Of a stretch of 64,000 nucleotides of DNA, positions 24,466 to 35,945 are shown piece by piece. The stretch's first letter is position 1. Each line of letters opens with the position of its first letter. Source of the stretch: Coriaria nepalensis (taxonomy: Eukaryota > Streptophyta > Magnoliopsida > Cucurbitales > Coriariaceae); contig CP114481.1 of NCBI GenBank assembly GCA_027186245.1, forward strand, positions 56,428,569 to 56,492,568, read 5' to 3'. The notes under the pieces are model-generated. The model searched no databases, had not been told where the DNA came from, and was given only the letters and a program-made list of their open reading frames with translations. Position numbers and translations under genes: made by a program.

Positions 24466-25986
24466 ATGGATCAGATAGCTTTGAATCTGCTCGACGAAGC
24501 CCTAGGTCTGGACGATCACACTAAACCTTGGCCTCTGAGCAGCCGATTCGTGCTCGTCGAGGACTGCGTCGAAACAAGTGGTGCTTTCGTCCTCCACCAC
24601 CTTCTCAAGCGCTCTCTCTCTCTTCCTCACTCCTCCAATGCCGTTGTCTTCGTCGCCTTCTCTCAACCTCTCTCTCACTATGATCGTGTACTCAGGAAAC
24701 TCGTACTTTCTTTTTTCCTCTATGTTTATTCGTACTATATATTATATAATAGATTTTCCATACGGCATGCCATTGATTTTGTGTTTGGAGAAAGAATCTG
24801 TGAAATAACGGAAGTTCAAAATAAGAGGATTTTTAACTAGCAATTGAGCTGTTCCTGAATGTGAAGCTCAATTTGCATATATGAAATTTTTGCTCTGGAA
24901 TAGATCACTGATTCTTGTCAGTTCATTGCCTATAATTGTTTTGGTCGTGCCAGGGTTGCAACTTAGTTGCTCAGAGGGATACTGGTAGATTCTTGTTCTT
25001 TGACATGCTTATGCTGGAGTGCCCAGGTGAGAATACAAGGTATAAATGGTTATTGTTCAGGCTTTTACTTCCTTATTTTTGGGTAGCAAGATACCAAGTT
25101 TTTATTCATACCTAAAATGATGTATTTGGTAGCCCTGGATTTGTTACAAGATTAATTGTTTTGATTTCATTCATGAGTAGATGGAAGTGAAGAGGAAACT
25201 AGTGGAGGTGGGCTTGTTGCTCTGTATGCCAGAATTCAAAAAGCTATTATTGCCTTATGTCAAGAGAAAAGGATTTGTGTTACCATTGTGATAGATGACA
25301 TTTCTCTTTCGGAGGTTGCTGCCAATGGATCTTCAAATCGTGTCTTAGACTTTCTTCATTATTGCCACACTTTAACATCAGAACATGTAAGACCGCGTGA
25401 ATTTGTTCCCTCTACTATTTTCTCTATTCTTATGTATTTTTCTTCTCATTGTGTTTTTGCTTTGTTGTTATTACAGGGCTGTTCCTTAATTGCACTTAAT
25501 CATGGGGACATCTACTCGAGCACGATGAAACCTTCACTGATATTACAAATGGAGTACCTTGCAGACATTTTGTTGAAAGTGGAGCCCTTGGCAACTGGTT
25601 CATCCACAGATGTGCATGGACAGGTGTCATTGTCTTCTTATTGTTTATAAATTTTATGCCTTTTGATTCTTGTGCTAAATAGTTCTTTTAGTTTTCTAGA
25701 TACTGAGATGCTTGATTTACTCTGATACTCTTGAGTGGCAGGTGTACTCTTGGAGCTACTGTTATTAACTTGTAATTGTAGAATCTAAGAAGAGGCAAAA
25801 TTAATTTGATAAATACTTGTGTTGAGAAACTAAGGATTCTCTGTATCTTCTGGTATGCTGCAGTTGACAGTTTTAAACAAGGAAATCGGCTACGACCAAG
25901 GTCGGTCAAGAAACCCGGTGCCTAATTTTCACTTCAATGTCAAGGAAAACAGCGTTGAATGCTTCTATCCTGGAAGCAAGACTTGA
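24466..25986 (+). CDS. ELP6: Elongator complex protein 6
   Basis: Five exons, 24466-24702, 24954-25026, 25181-25386, 25477-25623 and 25864-25986, join to about 261 residues, the usual plant ELP6 length. Recognisable blocks are [12 protein letters not shown] at the N-terminus, [59 protein letters not shown] and the end [18 protein letters not shown]6 has a RecA-like fold without a working Walker motif and forms a hexameric ring with ELP4 and ELP5. The ring helps Elongator modify wobble uridine in tRNA and affects histone acetylation and transcription. A hAT-like element lies 139 bp after the stop codon and could affect the 3' UTR. Confidence 0.9.
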
Positions 25987-26124
25987 GGGGTCGTTCGACA
26001 TTATTTTTTTTTTTCCTTCTCTGCAGATCTAAGATCGAGACAGAATGTATTATACAAGACTCTGCCTGTTTTGACCCTTGGTTTCTCTTTTTCGATCAAG
26101 AGATCCTTATTTGGCAGATATAAT

Positions 26125-26961
26125 TAAGGATGTGCAAAGTCTTGTTCTGGTAGAGCCGGATTCGGATCTATCCGGTTATATCCGAATAGTATCCGGATCC
26201 AATCGGATCCGGGTATCATTTTTCTTTTTCCTTTTCCTTTTTTTTTTAGTCAAACCCTTTTTTATCATTCTTTGGATGATCACTACCGTTCTCTTATCTC
26301 TCAGCTTTGAGCTTTATTGGAAAGAACAGGGGAAGTAGACAAGCTTCACTCCTCCGCACCGAGTCAACCCCTCCTTTCCAGTGCGGCTCCTCTTCTGTAC
26401 CCACCTCCTCCATTTGAAGATCCTCCTGAAGCATCCGACCCGACAGAATATATCCAAGTCTCTTACAACTACGGCAGCAGAGCTGTGAAGGACCCCTCTT
26501 ACCTATTTCTCTTCATCCTCTTCGTTCTCTCCACATTTGGATTCAGCATCTTCGCTGTTTTCAACAAAAACACCGATTTCTCTAACCCCTCCTCCTATGT
26601 CTATGATGCTAACTCCACCTCTTGCGTCAAAAACGACTTCCTTTCACTCTCCACCTCACCGCCTCTGTCTGGCCCGCGTTTATCTTCTTTGTCTGAATTT
26701 TGTAACGCTCTGAGTTGGACCTTGTTATAACTTTCCTTCTGAGCATATGCATTTGCATCCTCTTCTCTTGGTCAAACGCCTTTTTTTATCCTTTTTAATT
26801 ATTTAGGATTTTTCGGATAGATCGGAAATCTGATTTAAGATTTTCGATCTATTTGAACCGGAACTAGAAATGTTTAAACATATTAATGATCTGGTTCGAG
26901 ATATCCTAATCAAAAAGATCCGGTCAGATATCCAAGAACTGGATTCGAATACACAACCTTA
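26125..26961. mobile_element. Non-autonomous hAT-like DNA transposon carrying a captured gene fragment
   Basis: The ends are short imperfect terminal inverted repeats: TAAGGATGTGCA on the left, and on the right the reverse complement reads TAAGGTTGTGTA. Both fit the loose hAT rule YARNG at the tip. An 8-bp flank, GATATAAT (26117-26124), is repeated as GATACAAT (26962-26969) with one mismatch, the target-site size of hAT elements. Sub-terminal sequence is dense in GGATCC/CCGGATA motifs (26158-26220 and 26810-26945), which also fits hAT transposase-binding regions. There is no transposase; the middle holds a piece of a choline-transporter-like gene. The boundaries rest on my reading of short repeats and need other copies for proof. 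Confidence 0.62.
26320..26800 (+). pseudogene. Captured 5' fragment of a choline transporter-like (CTL/PNS1) gene
   Basis: The frame gives GEVDKLHSSAPSQPLL, a Pro-rich stretch, ASDPTEYIQVSYNYGSRAVK, and a first membrane segment SYLFLFILFVLSTFGFSIFA followed by an extracellular-type Asn-rich loop. This is the N-terminal layout I recall for plant plasma-membrane choline transporter-like proteins. There is no ATG where one is expected. After SWTLL a stop appears, but one frame over the sequence continues as LVITFLLSICICILFSWSN, a second membrane segment, so one base has been lost at about 26722. Coding similarity ends near 26800, far short of the usual ten or so membrane segments. It lies wholly inside the hAT-like element. 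The family assignment is from memory and moderately sure. Confidence 0.65.
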
Positions 26962-26969
26962 GATACAAT

Positions 26970-27319
26970 ACCGCAAGGAACTTGAAAATCTTGTGATTCT
27001 CATTTGCAATGTGATATTGAAGAAAATGCGACAGCCGATTCCTGTTATGACTAGCAAACAGCCCAAGAGCTGGATCATACATTGCTAGCAATCCTAACTG
27101 AAAGTTCACTAATCGTAAATATCACTAACCGATTTGATTCAGCAGCGTTTGAAACTACAGTTATGAGTCTAAACTCAGAAAATTCCTCCATAAAAATGTA
27201 TGCTTTATACACAAACGCTACAGCTTTTCCATCTCCATTGATTTTCAATTACACTAAAAACAATAACTCAAAAAACCAAAAAAGGTGAAGGTTTCAAATT
27301 ATACACTTGCAGCTACACA
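26970..27319. other. Intergenic between hAT-like element and RPL10 3' end
   Basis: AT-rich, no exon recognised. It contains the 3' UTR of the minus-strand L10 gene. Confidence 0.45.
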
Positions 27320-28024
27320 CTATTGGTCGCCGCCGCTAGCACCTCCCTGCTCCTCCAATTTCTGAACATAAGCCTTCAAAACCATTACCAGATCCCTCGC
27401 CGGAGCTTGAATTGTCCCCACCAAGCTCGAAGCCGGACTCTTCAACGATCCCAACAATTTCGCATAAATCTCCTCTCTCGAAGGCATCGTTTCCAACTTC
27501 TTGAAATCATCCGGCCCGTAAAACTTCCCCTCAAAAACCGCTCCAGTGAAATCATTCTCCGCCAGCTTCTTCTCCTTCTGGAATTCCCTGTAGGGTTTTA
27601 GAGCGTTCGGGATCTCCTCCGTGTGAACGAAAAGCCAAGCATTCATGCCAGTCATACACGGCTTGAGAGCCTCCCACGGCGTCCCTTCGATTGTTCTGTA
27701 GACAAGTGTGTTTTTAGCAACGATGAGTTTTGTGGTTTCCGGAAGGGTGCGACGGAGTTCTTGGAATTGCTTCACGGTGAAGCCCTTGTATTTGATTCCA
27801 GCTAAGAGGTGGCAGTTTTCTAGCTCCTTTTGAACCGTTTCTACCGTCAGTTCTTTCTTGGTGCGGGAAATAGCGGCGGTGATCTTGAGAGAGCGGCGGC
27901 GATTGGTGGTGGTCGGGGTGAGGAAATGTGTGAGAGATAATGGGTTTGTGGTTCTTTTCAGGGTGATAAATAGACAATGCGGAGGGGATTTAGAGGAAGG
28001 TAAGCTAAACAGAGTGGCTTCCAT
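27320..28024 (-). CDS. RPL10: Plastid 50S ribosomal protein L10 (uL10c)
   Basis: A single uninterrupted exon of 234 residues. Residues 1 to about 50 are Ser/Thr/Arg-rich with few acidic residues (chloroplast transit peptide, ending near SLKITAAISR). The mature part is a standard uL10: ELTVETVQKELENCHLLAGI, FTVKQFQELRRTLPETTKLI, VAKNTLVYRTIEGTPWEAL, and SREEIYAKLLGSLKSPASSL. uL10 forms the base of the L7/L12 stalk of the plastid ribosome, which recruits translation factors. The lack of introns is normal for the plant gene. The promoter side has several site II motifs (see 28207-28273). Confidence 0.95.
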   Translation of the reverse strand: MEATLFSLPSSKSPPHCLFITLKRTTNPLSLTHFLTPTTTNRRRSLKITAAISRTKKELTVETVQKELENCHLLAGIKYKGFTVKQFQELRRTLPETTKLIVAKNTLVYRTIEGTPWEALKPCMTGMNAWLFVHTEEIPNALKPYREFQKEKKLAENDFTGAVFEGKFYGPDDFKKLETMPSREEIYAKLLGSLKSPASSLVGTIQAPARDLVMVLKAYVQKLEEQGGASGGDQ

Positions 28025-28206
28025 GGCGGAAGAAGAAAATTAAACAAAGAAAGAGAGGTTGAAGATGAAAAGAGAGGTTGGGACCATATCTTTATCAGTT
28101 TTCAGTGTTCACGGTCGGAGATGGTAAGTGACAAAAGAGTAAATTAACTTCATGTTGTGCCTTCGCTCCATTTACAAACTGAAACTAACCGAAAACCTGT
28201 GAAACT

Positions 28207-28273
28207 AGCCCAGCCCTTTAGGCCCATATCCCAACCTGATTTGTCACTCTCCTTTTAATTTTGGGCCAGCCCA
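28207..28273 (-). promoter_or_regulatory. Cluster of site II (TGGGCY) motifs upstream of RPL10
   Basis: Four TGGGCC/TGGGCT motifs, counting both strands, lie at 28207-28212, 28221-28226, 28262-28267 and 28268-28273, about 180-250 bp upstream of the L10 start codon. Site II elements bind TCP factors and are typical of plant ribosomal-protein and organelle-biogenesis genes. Motif presence is direct; function is inferred. Confidence 0.6.
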
Positions 28274-29073
28274 CGAGCTTCACTAAGCATCATCTAAATA
28301 TATATATATCAAGATTATATGGCACATGTTTTTCACGTTATATGGAAAAAGCTAATTATGTTTCGTATTGAATTAAATGAGAATCTTTTTGGGGGGCCCA
28401 CAAGTTTTGTAATATAATCCAAAGTAGTTTGGCAGGTGAGAGACGTGGTGCTTTTCTTCATGGTCTGATCAGTAAGGACTCGAATGGGTTACGAAGCAAT
28501 GAAAGTCAAAGATTGCATTTTTCTTGTGTTTGAAATTTCTTTTATAATTTTTTTTTTAAATATAAATATTTTGAGCGAAATTACACGCGATGAGTAACTG
28601 TTTAAAGAACGTCTCTCTCTCTTTTTGCTTGATTGCTTATCAACATAGACTCAATAGAGTATGAATATGTTTATACATTCCAAAATTAATGTAAAACTAG
28701 TTTATGTAAGAAAAACAAATATTGAGTCGATCAATTTAAGAGTGAGTCACACTGTATGTCTTACAAAAACAGCTACACGAGTGAAGAAGAGAAAGCTTTA
28801 TAAAAAAAACACACACACACACACATACACGCACGTGCGCGGAAATCGTGGGATTGATGATACCCATTTCTGTAAATAAGATGAAGAATGGGGGTGAAAA
28901 ATAGCTACAGTATTGAAAAGATATGTACGAGTGGAGAGGAAGAGACCACGTCGTGGATTTGGGTTTTAAACCTCGTACCCCTTGCCGACAACCAGACAAT
29001 GATGTATTTATATTTATATTTATATTTATAAAAATGGTATCTGTCAATTTATTTATCATATCTTTATTTATTA

Positions 29074-29133
<60 letters not shown>

Positions 29134-30714
29134 TATATTATATTATATTATATTATTATTATATTATATTATATTACTCTCCCACCCACTTGCTCTATTT
29201 TTTTTTCTTTTTTAAATCTCATTATTATTATTTAATGTCGTTTTATGACTGACGTGTCCTTACACCGAAATAGGACAACTAACGTTTTATAAAGCTAGAA
29301 GGAGGAGGATTATTAGGTACGGTTGTTCTCATTTTAAAAAGCTAATCGTCAATCAATCAATCATCTATGAGAGCTCTGTTTGGTTAGAGAGAAAGAAGAG
29401 AGAATTATTTGTTCACTTATTTTTATTTTTTTAATTATTATTTATATTCATTTTATGTTTGATTCCAGACTGATCTGATATTTAATGTGAAGGGAATCAT
29501 GGGGATTTTAATCACATGTCAAATATGCTTTTTTCCTTACCCTTTTCCCTTTGTTCAAAAGGCACACCTTCCTTCCTTTCCTTCATACATAACATCAATC
29601 CCTCTCTGCCTTTCTTTCCTATTTGGACCATAAATAATATCCCTTGTTTTTATAACCACAATGACAACAACGTTCGAAATACTTAACATCACTCGTATAT
29701 ATATACGTTTGTAATAGATTTATTGATAATTAGTCTTGTCGTCATCTGTCAACTCACGCCAAACAAAACCTAAACCAATCAATTCTAAAGTACCCAAGTT
29801 GCTAAAAGACGAACAAACCCTGATCGTCCCCATTCACCTTTACCATGAATAAAACACTGAATATCGGTTGGAAACCTTTCTCCTTTTGGCAATCACGACC
29901 GATCATTCTCGAGAATAAGAAAGCTGTCCCATGCAAGATTCTGACTTCTATGTCAACATAAAATTACTACTTATGGTAAAGGTGTTACGTATCCATAACG
30001 ATAAATTATTAATGTACGGTAAAATTACTACTTCGGATCTAAGAAAATCATTTCAAGATAAATTTTAATGGTTAAAAAAAAATAAAAATCCATATACAGG
30101 TAAAGTCAACGTTGTCCAGCAAGACTAAGTATAGATCAGTGACACATACATGTTGGTTTTTTAACGACCAATAAAAAACGGCCACATGGAACTTACACCT
30201 TTCCATTCAATGTCTGTACAATTTTGGGCACATCTATTGATTGATGACAGACCGTTAAATGCAACGTAGCTGTCCAAATTGTATTCATCAAAGAAAAAAA
30301 AAAAACAACAAAAAAAACGTGGGACTTACCCCTTTCCGACCATTCCTTTTAACCAAACCAAACCGAACAAAAATAGTTTGTAATAAAATCTGGATTTATT
30401 TATTTATTTTTAAAATTATATATTTTTCCATTTATTTGTCTTTATAAAATAAATATGAATCGATGTGGCATCCAATTGCTTGATGCTTACTATAAAACTA
30501 TATATTATATTATATTATATTATATTAATTAATTATCGTGGGGGAAGAAAAGAAAAAAACAATAATAATACAAAGCAAATAATATTAATATTAATATACC
30601 AAATCTAAAAGATGGGGCAAGTGAATTAAGAAGTCTCTTGCTTAGCATCTCAACTTGAATATGTCCCTCTCAGGCCCTCCTCATCTCTTTCCCCTTTAGC
30701 CTCACCCATTTCCT

Positions 30715-30746
<32 letters not shown>

Positions 30747-30978
30747 CATAATTTCCCAGCCTGTTTCTTTCTGATCCGACAGATTAAACTTCTTCTTTTT
30801 AATATCAGTCACTACCTTCTGAAAACCTCTCATTTATATCCACGTGATAGCAATTTTGTGATGCAGACGACTGCTTTCTCTTATCGGAGACTCATTGGCA
30901 TGTAAAAAAAACCTTTTTTTTTTTTTTTTTTTCTCGAGAAAGAAACAGAGATACTAATTACGAAAATAATATAACACC
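28274..30978. other. Long AT-rich intergenic region upstream of the AP2 gene
   Basis: No exon recognised in 2.7 kb. It holds microsatellites: (AC)n near 28809-28826, (TATTTA)n near 29005-29030, a large ATT array at 29071-29176 and (TATAT)n near 30500-30526. A (TC)n tract near 30717-30740 and a poly-T run at 30915-30932 precede the AP2 start codon and belong to its leader or promoter. Confidence 0.55.
29071..29176. repeat. (ATT)n / (TATAT)n microsatellite
   Basis: About 20 consecutive ATT units pass into TATAT units. It is a likely length-polymorphic locus. Confidence 0.9.
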
Positions 30979-32801
30979 ATGTTGGATCTCAATTTTGGTG
31001 CGTTCCAAAATATGGAAGAAGAAGAACAGGAAGATCAAAACCGTACAGCAATGGAGGAAGATCGTGATTCCAGGACGACAATTTTAAATTCTTCCATAGT
31101 CAATGATGAAGAAATTCCCTCCTGCCGAGACGATGAAGACTCTGTTTTCATATTCGACATCTTGAAGAAAGAGAGTTCATCATCATCATCATCTCTTTCT
31201 CCGTCCGCCATAAAAAATGACGTCAGAGGCGGTTTCACGTCGGAGTCGTCGGAGTTTGTCAAGTTGAGGCTGGCTAACAACCCGTTTTCAAGATCGGCGT
31301 TGTCCACACAGTGGTTGAACCTATCGTTTGCTGAGTCAGCAGGTCAAAGTCAAAGAGAGGTGGTCAAAACCATGCAGCAGCAAAACGAGCAGCAGAAGAT
31401 TAGAAAGAGCAGGAGAGGACCCAGGTCTCGGAGCTCTCAATACCGTGGCGTCACTTTTTACAGAAGAACTGGCCGATGGGAATCACATATTTGGTCTGTA
31501 ATATAATTTCTTTAATTTTTTTGTTATATTCTCATAAAAAATGTGTTTTTTTTTTTTTTTTCTTAATGATTTTTATAATGAATTAGGAAAATACATGTGC
31601 TCTGTTTTTGGCCTGCAGGGATTGTGGAAAGCAGGTGTACTTGGGTGGATTCGACACCGCTCATTCTGCAGCTAGGTGAGTTCTTCTTTTTTTGGTTGAA
31701 ATAAAGAAGTGGTGTTATATTTTATCTTTAAATTCTGGAATTGACTTGTGATATAGAGCATATGATCAAGCTGCGATCAAGTTCCGTGGAGTGGAGGCTG
31801 ATATCAACTTCAAACTAAGCGACTATGAAGAAGATCTGACACAGGTATGGAGTTTGTTCATGTAACTTTCTTGAGTTGAATCATGACAACTTGTAGTTCC
31901 TGATCCGACGATGTTCTTGTGGGGCAGAAGAAGAATTTGAGTAAAGAAGAGTTCGTGCAGTTGTTACGTAGAAGTAGCACCGGATTGTCCAGAGCGAGCT
32001 CAAAATTTAGAGGGGCGACACTCCATACACGATGGGAAGCTCGAATGGGAAAAACTAACAATGGAGGTAATAATTTTAGTAATTTACCCAAATCTTTATT
32101 TCAATTGAATTAATATATATTTACTATTCCGATGAATAATTATGTGTTCACAGGCAGTCGTGATCACCATCTTGATCTAAGGCTTGGGATTTCTCTAGCA
32201 TCTGATAGCAAGAATGGTTCAAAAGGGATTACTGATGAAGTAGAAGAGAAAAGAATGGGTTTTCTGAACTACCCTTATGCTGTTTATGAAGATGCCGACA
32301 GGAAGAGACTAAAGGTCATTAGCCTGTTTTAAATACTGGATTAGTGTTGATTAGTACTAACTAAACCCTCTTATAATCGTTGTTGTTATGGCAGATAATG
32401 GAGGGTACTAAACAGGCTCATATTCTTACTATGGCCTCTTCCAAGCAACACCACCCAGCCCCTATATGGCCTGCAATTCATTCTAGGTTTTTACCAAACA
32501 ATGGGGTACTGTTGCTATCCAATTTTAAGACAAAATCTACAGCTTACTGATTAATTAACATGCGATTAGAGCAAATTGTTGATGTTGATTTATAAAACAG
32601 GAACATGGCATTTTCAAGAAGCAAATACCTTCCTCCTCCATTGCAGCATCATCAGGATTCTCTTCCTCCACAAGTACTACCGTATTATCAGGAACTGCAG
32701 CTAGTGCTCTTCCTCTACTTCATCTCAATACCAATACCAATACTAATACTAATAATAATTCTGTTCTTAATTTCTTTTATTCCGTACCCACCAAGTTTTA
32801 A
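30979..32801 (+). CDS. euAP2-type transcription factor (TOE3/SMZ/SNZ-like), miR172-regulated
   Basis: Seven exons, 30979-31493, 31619-31675, 31757-31844, 31928-32066, 32154-32314, 32395-32505 and 32601-32801, give about 423 residues. It opens with MLDLNF, an EAR-like repressor motif. The first AP2 domain is complete: [20 protein letters not shown], then [20 protein letters not shown], then [18 protein letters not shown]. The second starts normally ([18 protein letters not shown]) but its second half, with the YLG strand and the helix, is missing; the next intron is only 87 bp, so no exon hides there. LDLRLGISL is a second EAR-like LxLxL motif. The last exon encodes AASSGFSS, which is the miR172 target. 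Relatives repress flowering by binding FT and floral genes. From memory SMZ (At3g54990) sits in the matching Arabidopsis block. Confidence 0.9.
32641..32661 (+). promoter_or_regulatory. miR172 target site in the AP2 coding sequence
   Basis: The 21 nt starting TTGCAGCATCATCAGG match the canonical miR172 target from memory except for T in place of C at the first base. In frame it encodes the conserved AASSGF, which supports real selection. miR172 acts here by translational block and cleavage, lowering the repressor with age. Confidence 0.9.
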
Positions 32802-33299
32802 TCTTTTTTTTTTTTTTTTTTGGTGACAAAAGTAAGTTATTATAACATAAGTCAACAAGTGCAGGCTGTAAAGATAACAACGTTGGTGAAACTCTTGCAA
32901 TTGCTGTAGATTTTTATTATGTATTCTTTGAATGCAACATGATCCATCTTGAGTGTGTTAATCAAATGTTATCAACTCATGATTAATTACTTATCTCCGT
33001 AATTAGTATGTTATTTTTCGAAGTAATTAAACTATTATTATTATATTGTGAGAAGCGAGAGAAACATAACTGTATATGTCATATCGTTTTATAGTTAATA
33101 ATGAATGTCGTAACATGTTTTTGATCTGACGAGGTTAGACTGATTCTATAACATTGATCTTAAATCCTTGATCCTATTCAATTAGATGCCTAGAGTATTA
33201 GACTATATATCAATTGCCAAACAGAATGGATAAAGGGGAAAAGAAAATGCAAGCAATAATTAAGGATATTTATTAAGAGACATATATATATATTAACAT
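32802..33299. other. Intergenic between AP2 and the RRM-like gene (convergent)
   Basis: AT-rich sequence with a poly-T run at 32807-32821. It holds the 3' UTRs of both genes; nothing else seen. Confidence 0.45.
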
Positions 33300-34057
33300 T
33301 CAAACTGTGCCTTTCCCTCCCATTAATAAAAAACGGCAGATTGATGATGGTGGTGGTGGCTGTGGCAGCAGCAGTGGTGGTGATGACGATGAAGACGGCG
33401 ATGCTCTCGGCGGCGAGCTATTAGCCGTTTCTCTTCTAACAGACTTTCTCGCCCAAAGATGTTTCCCATTGATGGAAAATTTGGTTTTCGTTCGACCTTC
33501 TAGAATATCATCCATTGAAGATGGAGACTTCACCACAAGATTAGCATATAATAGCTGCTCACCCTCTGGAACTTCTTGCATACTTATTGCTTCAAATTGG
33601 CTCCCAAATTTTCTGCCAAACCGAACCAAAAAAAGAAAGAAAGAGAATAAATAATGAAATAATTAAAAATTAAATAATTGCAATCATATGTACTTCCATT
33701 AGATATATACCTGGTAAAATGCTCCCAGATTTCATCTCTAGAGATAGGGTAACCCTTAGAGAATGTTAAGAATATAGTCCTTTCATCAACAGGTATGAAC
33801 TGATGATCATCATCAACATCATCCACAAAGTTAAACTGCAAGCCGCTTATCAACTCACTAACCTCATTATTAATAATAGCTTCCTGCCTCTGGTGATCAT
33901 GGTCACGATGAGGTGCAACCGAACCCGACGGCTCGTAACCAACTGGCATAATCCCCCCTGCAATATTCTGCTGATCACCACCATATGTCACACCAGATCC
34001 TCTTTGATTACGTGCCGCAAATGGTGGATAACGATCCTCATCACTACTCCCCGCCAT
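33300..34057 (-). pseudogene. C-terminal part of an RRM-like plant protein gene, cut off by a copia insertion
   Basis: Two exons, 34057-33711 and 33612-33300, join in phase and encode FIPVDERTIFLTFSKGYPIS, HFTRKFGSQFEAISMQEVPE and FSINGKHLWARKSVR. This is the divergent RRM domain of an uncharacterised land-plant family, followed by a Ser/Pro-rich tail. In that family the RRM lies at the C-terminus of a longer protein whose N-terminus has the EEFNLFHSIDR block. That N-terminal block is found on the same strand at 41501-41040, on the other side of the retrotransposon. The reading frame has a stop upstream of the ATG at 34057, so a separate short protein of about 219 residues is possible. I think the gene is broken. 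Molecular function of the family is unknown; RNA binding is only a fold-based guess. Confidence 0.7.
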
Positions 34058-34081
34058 GAGAGAAATCCAACATCATTACCA

Positions 34082-34567
34082 TGTTGGCATATTTCAACAT
34101 ATGGGGCCACACATGTAAATATATTTTAATGTGTTGTGCTATCATATAATTAAGCCTAAATAAAGTGATCTAATTAAGAATTAAATATTAGGCTTAAAGG
34201 TATAATTGTCATGAAATTAATGCGTAGATACATAAGTGAAATTTCTATATTTGATGAGGGGCCAAATTAAAAATATCTAATACTTGGTTATTTAAAGCGG
34301 TTATGGTTCCCAAATTGTACGAAGAGAAAAATAAAAAAAAATTCTTCTTTGCATCCCCCATCAACAGAGAAAGAGGGACAATATTCTTGTCGTAAGGTTC
34401 GTACCAATTTGGAAGATCACAACTCGTAAATTCACCTCCGGCAATGGATTCAGGTATGCTTCCGCTTTCTATATCTCCACTTTCTTTTGAATTTACATGA
34501 GTAGTAACAAGTGATTTTAAGATTTATTACAAATCACGTTAGATATACGATTATGCATACTCTAACA
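34082..34567 (+). repeat. 5' LTR of the copia element
   Basis: The 486-bp repeat starts TGTTGGCATATTTCAACATA and ends ATACTCTAACA, and is followed after 2 nt by the tRNA primer site. It lacks a 9-bp AATAACCAA-like stretch present in the 3' copy near 40665. Confidence 0.93.
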
Positions 34568-34581
34568 AGTGGTATCAGAGC

Positions 34582-35945
34582 CACTCATGACTGATTCATA
34601 AGAATTGAGGAATCATTGGAGATTTAAGTTTCAAATTTTGATCTTTTGAAGATTCTGAAATTTTGAGGTTTTGATTTTCCTATATGAAATTGGTGTACGT
34701 TTTGGTATTTTGATGTTAATTATCATCCTAAACTATATTATTTCCTTAGCTAATGTTCGAACGTTAATTCAAATATTGGAAATTATTTGATAATGTAAAC
34801 ATTACCATTAGCATTTAATGGTAAGTTTTAATGGTTTTAGATTAAAATAATGTAGTCAATTTAACTTTTACCATTATCATTAGCATCATCGTTTAATAAT
34901 ATTAAACGTTGCACATTACTATTAGCATTTAATGGTAAGAGAGAGAGGCAATTGATTAAGATTTAGTTAATTTTAATAATGGCAATTAGGGTAATATTTT
35001 GAAAATACTAAATGTTTACACGTTTAGATTAAACGTTTCAATGTTAACGTTTCCTTTTTTTTAAAAGGAAAATGCTAGTGTTAATAAGGAAATATTAAAT
35101 ACTAATGGTGACTGTTATTTAGTAATTATTAGATTTAGTTAATTCTAATAATGACACTCTTAAGGAAAATTACAGTATGTTAATTAGGAAATATTTAAAC
35201 TAATATTAATGTTATTTTATTAATTAATATTAATAAGGACACATTTAATCAAACATAAACGTTATTTTCCTAAATAACTAATATTGATTAATAAATTAAT
35301 TAGTTAATTTTATGAACATTTAATTAAATAAATATTCAATGAAAACGTTTATGGTAAAGATAATGTATTGATATATCAGATCATTGCAAATGGTTGCAAT
35401 GGTAAACTAATGTTTGATAAAGGAATCATTGAATGCTAATGTTTAGAACATTATTCAAACGTTTAAAAATTATTAATAAGGAAAATTAAATTAAATTCAA
35501 ATAATTTGGTACATCAATTATGATTTATTAAAGTTGTCTAACATTCTAAATAGGCTAATTGAAACAAGATGTCGCCAAAGTGACCTCTCTTATGGAGATT
35601 GGTTTATTGGGAATGCTTGGATGTTTGTGTGTATGTATATTTATGCGGGTATTAGCCGGCCCAAAGGAAGGTTAATATTTGGCTCAATTACACACACACT
35701 TGTGGTGGTAAACATGTGACGATTATAAGGTTTAACATGTAAATAATAAATCGATCCAAAGATAGATTTATTATTTGACATGAATCATTGTCAATGTTTG
35801 ATCACTACAACAAGAGTACCACTTACACTTAATATTACTGTCCAAAGACTTGATATTAATGTTGCACTAGGTATCTTGAGATGGGGTTTACCATTATTTG
35901 AATTTGTTGATTATTATGGATTGTTATTAATGTGAGCTTGTTTGT
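34582..35945 (+). other. Copia 5' leader, non-coding
   Basis: 1.36 kb between the primer site and gag, AT-rich with many stops and repeated 'aatgttaacgttt'-like words. No gene seen. It should hold the packaging signal of the element. Confidence 0.6.

Noticed and set aside
28923..29252. Plus-strand frame of 109 codons rich in Ile and Tyr
   Set aside because: Mostly translation of the ATT/TATAT microsatellite.
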